64,000 nt of DNA, from NCBI RefSeq assembly GCF_016132545.1, contig NZ_CP066167.1, forward strand, positions 3,470,001 through 3,534,000. Direction: 5' to 3'. The stretch comes from Spongiibacter nanhainus. GTDB taxonomy: Bacteria; Pseudomonadota; Gammaproteobacteria; Pseudomonadales; Spongiibacteraceae. The position numbers and the translations under genes are program-made. The first letter of the stretch is position 1; each line of letters begins with the position of its first letter. Positions 25,787 through 34,215 of the stretch are shown here, piece after piece. The notes under the pieces are model-generated. The model had not been told where the DNA came from. It saw only the letters and a program-made list of their open reading frames with translations, and made no database searches.

Positions 25787-27352
25787 ATGGAATTCAGACA
25801 CATCCGGGAACTGGGCTGGTGGAATGTATTCATTCTCACTAAAGCGGTGCTCTATCTTACCGGCAGGATGGATTTCCTTATCGGTCTTAATATTGCTCTG
25901 GTGTTATTTCTATTGCTGGAAGCTGACTCACCAACGGCTAGGACAATCAAAAACAGCGTCGCCATTTTACTGTCGATTGTGCTTGTTATTACCGAGCTGG
26001 GATTCCCGATTTTCTCCCTGCCGACTCTTGTTGCCGATGGCGATTTCGACGCCATTATACAACCCATCTTTGGCGCTATTTTATACCGCGAGTTTGTTCT
26101 GGCACCGGTGCTTTTAGCCACTGCTTACTACTATTTCTCCCGCATCATTGAGTTCGGTATAGTAAGCTGTATCGCCGTCACTGGTGCTGCGTTACTCCAC
26201 AGCGGCATACTCGAGGTACTGCTCCCTCAACACAGCAGCACGGTGGTGGAGCAGGCCGCTGCCCAAGCCGCTGAGGGTCGCCCCGACGATACAGAGCTGA
26301 ATACTTTGCTCTCGTCCTTCTTTACCAACGAATCGTCCCGCAGCATCGAGTTCACCGACAATGCTCCTGGGTTCGATATCGTAATTCTGAGCGTGTGCTC
26401 CCTGGCTTGGGATGATCTCGATCTCACCGGCCTTCGGACACATCCACTGTTTGATGAATTCGACATCGTTTTCGACAATTTCAATTCAGCCACAAGCTAC
26501 AGCGGCCCCGCGCTAATTAGACTGCTTCGCGCCAACTGCGGACAACAAGACCACCCGGCACTGTTTAAGACCCCCTCGTCTTCTATCTGTTTAATGGCCT
26601 CCCGACTCGATGAGCTGGGTTACAAGCAAAGCTTGGTTATGAATCACGACGGGGTGTTCGACAATTTTCTGGGGCTGATGCGAGAGTTTGGTGGCTTGAA
26701 AGCACCACTGCTGGACCAAAGTAATTTGGAAGTGGCCCAAAAAGCCTTCGATGGCTCTCCGGTTTACGACGACGGCAGCGCACTCAACAGTTGGCTCAAC
26801 AACAAGGGCGAGAACGGCCCCCGCATGTTGCTGTATAACACGGTCTCCCTTCACGATGGCAACCGGCTCATCAAAGGCAAATCTGGCGCCGGCGTCGCCG
26901 GCTACAAAGTCAGAGCTCAAAGAATGCTGGACGACCTGCACGCATTCATCATGGCACTAGAACAGCAAAACAAACCGACCCTGCTACTCTTTGTGCCAGA
27001 GCATGGCGCAGGGATGAAAGGCGACCGCCTACAGCTTAGCGGCATGCGGGAAATACCCTTGCCCGGCATCACTCACGTTCCCGTCGCCGCCAAACTCATA
27101 GGCGCTACGCGGCGAGGGCCGGTCTACCGCGTACCCGATGCCACCAGTCACCTAGCCATTACTGCATTGATTGACAGGGTAATACAGTTTCAGCCTTACA
27201 AAGCTGAGCACTATTCCGCTCAATCCCTCGGCGAAGACCTACCCCGGACCCGAGCTGTATCACAGAACGAGGGAAGCACTGTTATTGAAACCGAAGGCAG
27301 CCACTATCTAACTCTGGACCGGCAGCGCTGGCAGCCATACCCTGCCCATTAA
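25787..27352 (+). CDS. bcsG: Cellulose phosphoethanolamine transferase BcsG, copy 2
   Basis: A 521-residue tandem paralogue of the preceding gene, 56 bp downstream. It repeats the family plan: ELGWWNVFILTKAVLYLTGRM, multiple membrane helices, then LSVCSLAWDDLDL (zinc Cys), SATSYSGPA (nucleophile Ser239) and VPEHGAGMKGDRLQLSGMREIP (Glu-His ligands). All catalytic residues are present, so both copies appear active. The two copies differ throughout the membrane region and in the linkers, indicating an old duplication or separate acquisition rather than a recent repeat. The start is ATG 25787 (MEFRHIREL). Possible roles are a heterodimer, different donor lipids or different glycan positions. Confidence 0.9.
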   Translation: MEFRHIRELGWWNVFILTKAVLYLTGRMDFLIGLNIALVLFLLLEADSPTARTIKNSVAILLSIVLVITELGFPIFSLPTLVADGDFDAIIQPIFGAILYREFVLAPVLLATAYYYFSRIIEFGIVSCIAVTGAALLHSGILEVLLPQHSSTVVEQAAAQAAEGRPDDTELNTLLSSFFTNESSRSIEFTDNAPGFDIVILSVCSLAWDDLDLTGLRTHPLFDEFDIVFDNFNSATSYSGPALIRLLRANCGQQDHPALFKTPSSSICLMASRLDELGYKQSLVMNHDGVFDNFLGLMREFGGLKAPLLDQSNLEVAQKAFDGSPVYDDGSALNSWLNNKGENGPRMLLYNTVSLHDGNRLIKGKSGAGVAGYKVRAQRMLDDLHAFIMALEQQNKPTLLLFVPEHGAGMKGDRLQLSGMREIPLPGITHVPVAAKLIGATRRGPVYRVPDATSHLAITALIDRVIQFQPYKAEHYSAQSLGEDLPRTRAVSQNEGSTVIETEGSHYLTLDRQRWQPYPAH

Positions 27353-27369
27353 AACTGGAGAACATTACC

Positions 27370-27828
27370 TTGGCGTTTCAGGACTACATGAAAGACAACC
27401 ACTGCTTTGGTTGTGGCGCAGAAAATACCTTAGGGCTGCGGGTAAAAAGCGAATGGCGGGACGACAAGGTGGCAGAATGCATCTTCCACCCCCAGCCTCA
27501 CCACTGCTCCGGCTCACCCCGCTTTCTCTACGGCGGCATCAGTGCATCAATTATCGATTGCCACAGTGTGTGTACAGCAATCGCCCACGCCTACAAGCAA
27601 GCGGGGCGGGACATCGGTGACGGCGAGCCCATCTGGTATGTCACTGGCGAAATGTCCCTAAAGTACCGCCGCCCTGTACCGGTAAATGGAGCGGTTATCC
27701 TGCATGCCGAGGTCATCAGCTATAACGATAAACAAAGTCAGGTTCGCTGCACACTAAGCTCGGGCGACAAACCCTGTGTCACCGCTGAAGTCTTGGCTGT
27801 AAAAGTCGATAATTCTTGGGTAGCGTAG
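27370..27828 (+). CDS. PaaI-like hotdog-fold thioesterase
   Basis: A 152-residue hotdog protein. The N-terminal NHCFGCGAENTLGL is typical of a PaaI/4HBT subgroup. It is followed by LYGGISASIIDCHSVCTAI (the helix segment with the catalytic Asp/Gly region) and MSLKYRRPVPVNGAVILHAEV. It probably hydrolyses an acyl- or aryl-CoA in the cytosol. The start is TTG 27370 with CTGGAG about nine bases upstream, 17 bp after bcsG2, so it can be co-transcribed with the cellulose unit although its function is unrelated. Substrate unknown. Confidence 0.8.
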   Translation: MAFQDYMKDNHCFGCGAENTLGLRVKSEWRDDKVAECIFHPQPHHCSGSPRFLYGGISASIIDCHSVCTAIAHAYKQAGRDIGDGEPIWYVTGEMSLKYRRPVPVNGAVILHAEVISYNDKQSQVRCTLSSGDKPCVTAEVLAVKVDNSWVA

Positions 27829-27941
27829 AACCAGCCACCGTATTTGCGCTATTAGCTCAGGCGGTTCAGATAGCTATAGGCAATGCGGGGAGGTCGCTGT
27901 AGCATCGTAAAATAAACACCATCGATTCTGGTTCGATACCC

Positions 27942-29525
27942 ATGGCTTACCTTAAGCAGCAAAGCTCTCGCGTATTCATATCTATCGTCGTTACTTGTTC
28001 TCTGTTATTTGGCACCGGGGTAAGCCTGGCTCAACACAGTGAGTTTTCGGCTCAACTGCTATCCGCTACCCCATCACTGGCTGCAGACTCAACACAGCGC
28101 TTTTACCGTCAGTTTGGCCTCCAAGCCAGGTGGAGCAAGCGTAATCTTGCCGCGCTAGTAAGTGCCATCGCGGCAAGTGAAAGTCACGGTTTAACGCCAG
28201 TGGAATATCATCAACAAGCCTTACTGCAAGCCTCCGGAGCAAAGCGGGATATCCTGGCAACGGATGCCTATCTAGCTCTCGCCGGTCACTTACTGGGTGG
28301 CAAGCTCAATCCTATTTCTATAGAGCCGACCTGGACGGCAAAAGGCCGTGAGCGGGACTTGGTGGCATATTTGCACCAAGCTTTAGAATCGGATGCTGTA
28401 GTTGAATCGCTAACCACACTTGCCCCCCAACAACCTAGGTATCAGACCCTACTTGAGGCCCTGGAGCGCTATCGCCGAGCTCTTTCCCTTGGTGGCTGGG
28501 AGCCTATTGCAGCGGGCCCACTGCTGAAGCCAGGGATGCACTCGGAGCGGGTGACCGCACTGCGAAATCGTCTTAAAGCTATCGATGGCAGCCTCCAGGC
28601 CGAGGGCGATGAACACCGCTATGACTCAGTACTCGTCAGCGCCGTTAAGCGCTTTCAGCAACGGGCAAACCTAGAGCCAGATGGCATCGTCGGCCCGGAT
28701 ACCTTGGCAAAGCTCAATCTGAGCCCCCAGGACCTAATCGATAAACTGAGAGTAAATTTGGAGCGATGGCGCTGGCTACCCGAGGACCTGGGGCGAAAGC
28801 ACATTCGCGTCAATATTGCCAACTACCATCTCGAAACTCATGAGGGCAAGGATATTCGCGCGGTTCACGATGTTGTTGTGGGGCGAACGTACCGGCAGAC
28901 ACCTATTTTTTCTGCGAGTATGAGTTACTTGGTACTCAATCCTTGGTGGGAGACACCGTCTAAACTGGCCCGCAAAGACCTGCTCCCCAAGTTCCAGCGC
29001 GACCCCAGTATCGTGCAAAGCCTCGGCTATCAAATTCTCGATACACAGGGCAAAGTAGTAGATCCCAGCAATATGAATTGGAACGAATACACCGAGAGCC
29101 GATTCCCTTTCCGGGTTCGCCAACAACCGGGCCCCATGAACGCCTTGGGTCAGGTGAAATTCATGTTTCCAAACTCCCACGATGTCTATTTGCACGACAC
29201 ACCTTCCCGGGATTTATTCTCCAAAACCCGGAGAGACTTCTCATCAGGTTGTATACGTGTTCGCAACCCCATCGACTTGGTAGAGTGGGTTATTGGGCCC
29301 AACCCTCAGTGGTCTCGGGACAAGCTGGAAAACGTGTTGAGCAGCGGCAAAGAGACCACGGTCAAGCTCACTGAGAAAATCCCGGTTCACCTACTTTACT
29401 GGACGGTAGTCGCTGACGACGACAACGACGACATCCGTTTTGTTGCTGATATCTATCAGCGTGACCAGCGCGTATTACTGGCACTGAATAAACTGCCCGA
29501 CAACAAAACAGCAGAGCTACCGTGA
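27942..29525 (+). CDS. L,D-transpeptidase (YcbB/LdtD type)
   Basis: A 527-residue periplasmic enzyme. The signal sequence ends near VSLAQ. A helical scaffold domain (residues ~40-180) is followed by a peptidoglycan-binding domain (ERVTALRNRLKAIDG through VKRFQQRANLEPDGIVGPDTL) and a YkuD catalytic domain with HDTPSRDLFSKTRRDFSSGCIRVRN; the Ser-x-Gly-Cys-x-Arg motif is intact. It forms 3-3 crosslinks or attaches proteins to peptidoglycan. The start ATG 27942 lacks a strong Shine-Dalgarno. Its stop overlaps the following M15 peptidase start (GTGA), the classic ldtD-mepK order (ycbB-ycbK in E. coli). Confidence 0.92.
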   Translation: MAYLKQQSSRVFISIVVTCSLLFGTGVSLAQHSEFSAQLLSATPSLAADSTQRFYRQFGLQARWSKRNLAALVSAIAASESHGLTPVEYHQQALLQASGAKRDILATDAYLALAGHLLGGKLNPISIEPTWTAKGRERDLVAYLHQALESDAVVESLTTLAPQQPRYQTLLEALERYRRALSLGGWEPIAAGPLLKPGMHSERVTALRNRLKAIDGSLQAEGDEHRYDSVLVSAVKRFQQRANLEPDGIVGPDTLAKLNLSPQDLIDKLRVNLERWRWLPEDLGRKHIRVNIANYHLETHEGKDIRAVHDVVVGRTYRQTPIFSASMSYLVLNPWWETPSKLARKDLLPKFQRDPSIVQSLGYQILDTQGKVVDPSNMNWNEYTESRFPFRVRQQPGPMNALGQVKFMFPNSHDVYLHDTPSRDLFSKTRRDFSSGCIRVRNPIDLVEWVIGPNPQWSRDKLENVLSSGKETTVKLTEKIPVHLLYWTVVADDDNDDIRFVADIYQRDQRVLLALNKLPDNKTAELP

Positions 29526-30475
29526 AGCGACTGAATCGTTGGCTACTATTAATACTCAGCGGCGCCCTTTTTTCACCTCTTGCGCTAATCGCAAATGAAC
29601 GCGCTTTCGACTCAGGCTTAGCCGGCTTTGAAGTGAATTTAAATAAGCTGAGCAACCCGTATCGGGTCTTTGGCTATTTTTTGCTGCCAAATGCAACTCT
29701 CACCCTCGACAGCAGCACCAATTTCACTGCTACATATGACGGCGAGGGCAAGTTAAATCAAATTTCTCCGCGGCGCTGGCAGTGGTTAGCGCCAAGCAAC
29801 AGCGGCGTACATAAACTGCACTTGATATCGGCAAATGAGCAAGCAATGCAAATTAATGTGTTTGTTCTGGAGCCTATAAACAAGATAAAAAAAGGATGGT
29901 TAAATGGGTATCAGATTGGCAATTACCCGGTTAAAGCCTTCCGCGGGCTGCCAGAGTATCTTCCACCACCGGGCCTATTCGCCGTGAACCCCGAGAATGC
30001 AGACATTGCCGTCTCGCCTCACTTTGTCTTGGGGCAGTTTATTTGCAAGCAAGCAACTCAAAGCCGGGACAAGTACCTTATTCTACGGCCTGAAATGCTG
30101 CTTAAACTGGAGACCATACTACAGGCGACCAACCGCTCAGGCATACGCACCGACACCTTTCATATTATGAGTGGTTATCGCACGCCCTATTACAATCGCG
30201 CCATTGGCAACACCCCATACTCTCGGCACATATATGGCGGCGCGGCAGATTTTTTTATTGACGTTTCCCCTAAAGACGGCCGCATGGACGACCTAAACCG
30301 CGATGGGCGCTTCGACCAAGCAGACGCCGCCTGGCTATACGAATTCATCGATGGCTTGTCACAAAACAACGGCTGGCACTTTATCGGCGGTCTCGGGGAG
30401 TATGGCGCCAACGCGGCCCACGGCCCCTTCGTGCATATCGATGTGCGGGGCTATCGCGCCCGTTGGGGGCACTAG
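29522..30475 (+). CDS. YcbK/MepK-like M15 peptidase (DUF882)
   Basis: A 317-residue exported protein with signal sequence LLLILSGALFSPLALIA. The C-terminal half is an M15/DUF882 metallopeptidase: MSGYRTPYYNRAIG, SRHIYGGAADFFID (zinc His and Asp) and HGPFVHIDVRGYRARWG (third zinc His). The N-terminal ~150 residues are a beta-rich domain, longer than in E. coli MepK (182 aa). MepK cleaves L,D- and D,D-crosslinks to allow wall growth, and here it is translationally coupled to an L,D-transpeptidase. GTG 29522 overlaps the upstream stop by four bases. An inserted EF-hand-like stretch, DLNRDGRFDQADAAW, may bind calcium. Confidence 0.85.
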   Translation: MKRLNRWLLLILSGALFSPLALIANERAFDSGLAGFEVNLNKLSNPYRVFGYFLLPNATLTLDSSTNFTATYDGEGKLNQISPRRWQWLAPSNSGVHKLHLISANEQAMQINVFVLEPINKIKKGWLNGYQIGNYPVKAFRGLPEYLPPPGLFAVNPENADIAVSPHFVLGQFICKQATQSRDKYLILRPEMLLKLETILQATNRSGIRTDTFHIMSGYRTPYYNRAIGNTPYSRHIYGGAADFFIDVSPKDGRMDDLNRDGRFDQADAAWLYEFIDGLSQNNGWHFIGGLGEYGANAAHGPFVHIDVRGYRARWGH

Positions 30476-30489
30476 TTCGCCGGCCGGAG

Positions 30490-31584
30490 TTAGCGCATCA
30501 GCAACACCGGCTTTACCGCCGCACCACTATGGGCGTCGTCTACCGCTTGATTGATCTGCTCAAAGGGGTAGGTGGTCACCAGCTTTTCCAGCGGTAGTTG
30601 GCCCTGCTTGTAGAAACCAATCATCTTCGGCACAAAATCCGCCGGCACCGCATCGCCTTCAATCGCCCCGCGTACCTGGCGCCCCGTAGCCATCAACATA
30701 CCCATATCGATATTCAGGCGGGCGCCGGGTTTACCTACACCGACACAGACCATGACGCCCCGGGGTTTAAGCACATCAATGGCCGCTTCCGCAACAGCGG
30801 GGACCCCGGTAGTATCCAAGGCGTAGTCCAACCCGCCAAGTTGAGCCAGATTCTGTAAAAGGTCGTCACCGCTCAAACAGTGGGTCGCCCCCAGTTCTTT
30901 GGCGAGCTCCGAGCGCGACGGCATCCGGTCTACGGCAATAATCGGATCGCAGCCAATGATCTTGGCGGCAATGATGGCCGACAAGCCCACCGTACCGCAG
31001 CCCAATACCGCTATCGCCTTACCGGGCTTGGCAGCCATCGACAGCATGACCGACCCCATGCCAGTCTGCACACCGCAAGCCATAGGCGCCAACAGTTCAG
31101 CCGGCATATCCTCCGGTACTTTAACCAGGTTGGTCGCAATGGCTACTGTTTTGGTGGCAAATGATGATTGCCCGAAGAAGTGTCCGGTAATGGCTTCGCC
31201 GTCACAGGTCATCGGTGAGCTGCCATCCAAGCGCGAGCCCTGCAACAAGAACACGGCGCCAACATCGCAGTAACCCGGTGCCTGATCCTGGCAATTGCCA
31301 CACTGACCACAGGCACCAAAGCCCAACAACACACGATCGCCAACCTGGAAGCCCGTGACACCCTCGCCAAGCGCTTCGATACGGCCAACCCCCTCATGGC
31401 CCAGCACGGCAGGCAAAGGCAGAGGCATATCCTGATCCCGGGCGGCAATATCGGTGTGACACAAGCCTGTCGCTTCCACGGTAACCAAGACCTCCCCGGG
31501 AGCGGGGCCATCAAGTTGACAAGTCTTTAGGCTAAAGGGCTGATTGGGATGATAGGCGACCGCCGCCGTAACAGGAGTGGGCAT
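30490..31584 (-). CDS. Zinc-dependent alcohol dehydrogenase (aryl/class III-like)
   Basis: A 364-residue medium-chain dehydrogenase. Motifs: ATGLCHTDI with catalytic-zinc Cys, GHEGVGRIEALGEGV, and the structural-zinc Cys cluster CGQCGNCQDQAPGYC, then VLGCGTVGLSA and VDRMPSRSELAKELGATH for NAD binding (Asp favours NAD over NADP). It is closest in style to benzyl-alcohol and class III enzymes. It oxidises primary or aryl alcohols to aldehydes in the cytosol. ATG 31584 (MPTPVTAAV) is preferred over GTG/ATG starts further upstream. A short palindrome upstream (31721-31734) and the AraC gene on the same strand may be relevant to its control. Confidence 0.88.
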   Translation of the reverse strand: MPTPVTAAVAYHPNQPFSLKTCQLDGPAPGEVLVTVEATGLCHTDIAARDQDMPLPLPAVLGHEGVGRIEALGEGVTGFQVGDRVLLGFGACGQCGNCQDQAPGYCDVGAVFLLQGSRLDGSSPMTCDGEAITGHFFGQSSFATKTVAIATNLVKVPEDMPAELLAPMACGVQTGMGSVMLSMAAKPGKAIAVLGCGTVGLSAIIAAKIIGCDPIIAVDRMPSRSELAKELGATHCLSGDDLLQNLAQLGGLDYALDTTGVPAVAEAAIDVLKPRGVMVCVGVGKPGARLNIDMGMLMATGRQVRGAIEGDAVPADFVPKMIGFYKQGQLPLEKLVTTYPFEQINQAVDDAHSGAAVKPVLLMR

Positions 31585-31720
31585 AAGAAAATAGTCTCCG
31601 ACTGAAATAGTGGTGGCTGAGCCCAACAAGGTGACTCGGCATACCTCTTGTAGTGCTTAATTGAGTTGAGAAGGACCGAAAACACGCACAGAGCACATCA
31701 GGCTTGAGCACATCATTTTA

Positions 31721-31734
31721 CATACTTATGTATG
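31721..31734. promoter_or_regulatory. Short palindrome upstream of the alcohol dehydrogenase
   Basis: CATAC-TTAT-GTATG, a perfect 5-bp inverted repeat in an AT-rich part of the 259-bp gap between the dehydrogenase and the AraC-type regulator gene. It may be a regulator-binding site; position and symmetry are the only support. Confidence 0.3.
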
Positions 31735-31843
31735 GTTTTATAATAACCCAGCTCATTTTGAAAGGCCAAAACAGCGGTGCAAGAGTGGGGTTATTCCAGA
31801 GTCAAAAGGCTGTCGAGGCAGAACTAAGCCAGTAAGCTGACCA

Positions 31844-32863
31844 TTATGATTTGCTGCCCTTTATCGCGTCGCGATAGCGTCCCGGTGCTTGCCCAAACCA
31901 ACGCTTAAAGGCCTTTTGAAAAGCGCTTTGATCATTAAAACCCAGTTCAGCCGCAATATCGGGAAGGTCAAGCGTCTCGTCCCGTATTAACACCACGGAA
32001 CGTTCGCGCCGCGCCAGCTCTACCAACCCCTTGAACGTATTGTTGGTTAAGTACAAACGACGTTGTAGGGTGCGGGGCGTCAGGTTCAGCTCCTCGGCAA
32101 TCACGTCCAACTTAGGCAAGCCCTCGGGCAAGGTACGGCGTATAGCTTCGGTGACCTCCCTGACAATCTTCTCTTCCATGTGCAAGGTTGCCAACTCAGC
32201 CTCAGCGGAGGCCAACAGCGAACGGTAGATTTCAGGGTGGGGGTAGCGGGGTACGATATCGACGTAGCTGCTCTCAAACACCACACTGTTTGCGGCGCTG
32301 TTGAAGTGTACCGGCGCGCCGAAAATGCGCCGGTATTCAGCGCTGTCACCAACACGGTTATGGGTAAAGTAAATCTCGCGCTCGCGGCACCAGCGATCCA
32401 CCTGTTCCTTGTCGGCCCAGTACCAGCTGGCAAAGAAAAACTCAACTACATGTCTTGACGGCAGCTGCTTTGCCGGCAAATCCCAACGCAGCCTAGTGAG
32501 ATCACAGTCCAGCGGCTCGTAGACCAAATCTCCCAAGTCAATCAGCAGTCGGGAGTGATCGACAATCGCCATTACCGCTTCCCGGTTGGTCGGGGCACTG
32601 ATGGCAAGATAAGTCAGCAAACCCCATGGCTGGCTGGCATTACCGACACCGGCGTGAAGCCCTAAGTGAGGGTCAGCTAGCAAGCGGCTACCCACATCCA
32701 GCACGATTTCAAACAGGCGCAAGGGGTAACGTCCCCACTCAGTCAGATGCTGAGCAGGCTCGGTCCCCATAGCGTCGGTCAACGTACTAGCGCTGATACC
32801 CTGGTGTTGCAGATAATCCAGTACATTTTCGAAGTATTCACGGCACACGCTTGGTGTACGCAC
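31844..32863 (-). CDS. AraC family regulator (OruR-like), tandem copy 1
   Basis: A 339-residue regulator. The N-terminal ~220 residues form the AraC_binding_2-type ligand domain (MRTPSVCREYFENVLDYL; LRLFEIVLDVGSRLL). The C-terminal ~100 residues hold two HTH motifs, LDVIAEELNLTPRTLQRRLY and LDLPDIAAELGFNDQSAFQKAFKRWFGQAPGRYR. It starts with GTG at 32863. It is highly similar along its whole length to the next gene, so the pair is a tandem duplication. It most likely responds to a catabolic substrate of the neighbouring dehydrogenase and acyl-CoA genes. Confidence 0.88.
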   Translation of the reverse strand: MRTPSVCREYFENVLDYLQHQGISASTLTDAMGTEPAQHLTEWGRYPLRLFEIVLDVGSRLLADPHLGLHAGVGNASQPWGLLTYLAISAPTNREAVMAIVDHSRLLIDLGDLVYEPLDCDLTRLRWDLPAKQLPSRHVVEFFFASWYWADKEQVDRWCREREIYFTHNRVGDSAEYRRIFGAPVHFNSAANSVVFESSYVDIVPRYPHPEIYRSLLASAEAELATLHMEEKIVREVTEAIRRTLPEGLPKLDVIAEELNLTPRTLQRRLYLTNNTFKGLVELARRERSVVLIRDETLDLPDIAAELGFNDQSAFQKAFKRWFGQAPGRYRDAIKGSKS

Positions 32864-32986
32864 AGTGCTACCCTACCGCCTTGTCATTATAGTAATGCGG
32901 CCAAGGCACACGCCGTCCTTGGCCGTTCAATAAGCTAATCTATTGCGAATCCAGGTACTGAAGGCCCAGCGATGCGCCGGTCAAGC

Positions 32987-34003
32987 TCACCCCACTGCCT
33001 TGAGGGAGCTACGATAGCGGCCTGGTGCCTGCCCGAACCATCGTTTAAAGGCTTTTTGGAAAGCGCTTTGGTCGCTGAAGCCCAGTTCGGCAGAAATATC
33101 CAACAAACCGATTTCATAATCACTAATCAGTTTTTTGGAACGCTCCTTACGGGCGTCATCAACCAATGATTTGAAGTTGGTACTGGTGTTGTTAAGACGG
33201 CGCTGCAAGGTACGCGGAGCAAGGTTTAATTCTGCCGCAACATCTTCCAGCTTAGGCACCCCTTCGGGGAGCTGACGAACGATGCAGTCCATCACATCGC
33301 GGATGATACGATCTTCCAATTGCAGCGTGGCCAACTCGGCGCGCGCAGCCTGAAGCAGTGAACGGTGAATGCCCGGGTGAGGGAAACGAGTAGGACGATT
33401 CAAAAAATGGTTATCGAATTCGACGCGGTTGCTATCGCTGCCGTAGTGCACCGGCGCTTCGATAATGCGCTCGATTTCGGCACTGTCAGCTGGCCCGTCA
33501 TGGGTAAAGTGAATTTCTCGCTTACTGCACCAGCGATCCAGCATCGGCTTGTTAACCCGGTACCAACTGGCAAAAAAGAATTCCACCACGTGACGAGAAG
33601 GCGTCTGGCGCGGTGGCACCAGCCACGTCAACCGAGACTGCTCGCGGGTATGGTGTTCGAAGGTGAGATCGCCGTGATCGATTAACAACCGAGAGAAATC
33701 CACCACCGCCTGAATGGCGCTGTTGGTATCGGGGGCACTCATCCCCAGATAATTGACCATGCCCCAGGCCTGCCGGGAAGCGTGGGCACCGGCATGAGCA
33801 CCGAGATAATAATCTTGGAGTATCTGACTACCCGCGTCTAACACCATCTCGAACAGGCGCATTGGAAAACGTCCTTGGTCGGTAAGGTGATCTTCCGGGG
33901 TCATGCGCAGTACGTGCCGTAATTCGGCGGGGGTAACACCTCGGCCGTAAAGGTATTCCAGAAGATTATCAAGATATTCGCCACAAACGCTGGGAGTCCG
34001 CAC
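32987..34003 (-). CDS. AraC family regulator (OruR-like), tandem copy 2
   Basis: A 338-residue paralogue of the preceding regulator. It begins with the same MRTPSVC and shares RHVVEFFFASWY, the HTH LEDVAAELNLAPRTLQRRLN and SAELGFSDQSAFQKAFKRWFGQAPGRYR. The ligand-binding half diverges more than the DNA-binding half, consistent with different effectors and overlapping operators. Separated by 123 bp from copy 1 on the same strand, and divergent from a third, more distant AraC-type gene at 34216. Confidence 0.88.
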   Translation of the reverse strand: MRTPSVCGEYLDNLLEYLYGRGVTPAELRHVLRMTPEDHLTDQGRFPMRLFEMVLDAGSQILQDYYLGAHAGAHASRQAWGMVNYLGMSAPDTNSAIQAVVDFSRLLIDHGDLTFEHHTREQSRLTWLVPPRQTPSRHVVEFFFASWYRVNKPMLDRWCSKREIHFTHDGPADSAEIERIIEAPVHYGSDSNRVEFDNHFLNRPTRFPHPGIHRSLLQAARAELATLQLEDRIIRDVMDCIVRQLPEGVPKLEDVAAELNLAPRTLQRRLNNTSTNFKSLVDDARKERSKKLISDYEIGLLDISAELGFSDQSAFQKAFKRWFGQAPGRYRSSLKAVG

Positions 34004-34215
34004 GACGCTATCCTCTCTACATTATGGTATTAGTCGAGTATATTCGCCCCGTTACGTGAAGAGAGAAGCCGCGAAGGCGGTCTGCCCTCAGCAGTAACGC
34101 GAAGCTAGAATAGCAACAAAAGGCTGTCCTGTGGCGCCAAACGCTATCATTTTCGTCCACGGTGAATTATCATTAGTGGCCATATTCGCACAAATAATCA
34201 CCAAAACGTGATCGT

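Noticed and set aside
27843-27950. tRNA-like sequence between the thioesterase and L,D-transpeptidase genes (TTAGCTCAGGCGG ... GGTTCGATACCC)
   Set aside because: The D-arm-like and T-loop-like strings are ~100 bases apart, the T-stem does not pair, and no acceptor stem or anticodon arm can be drawn.
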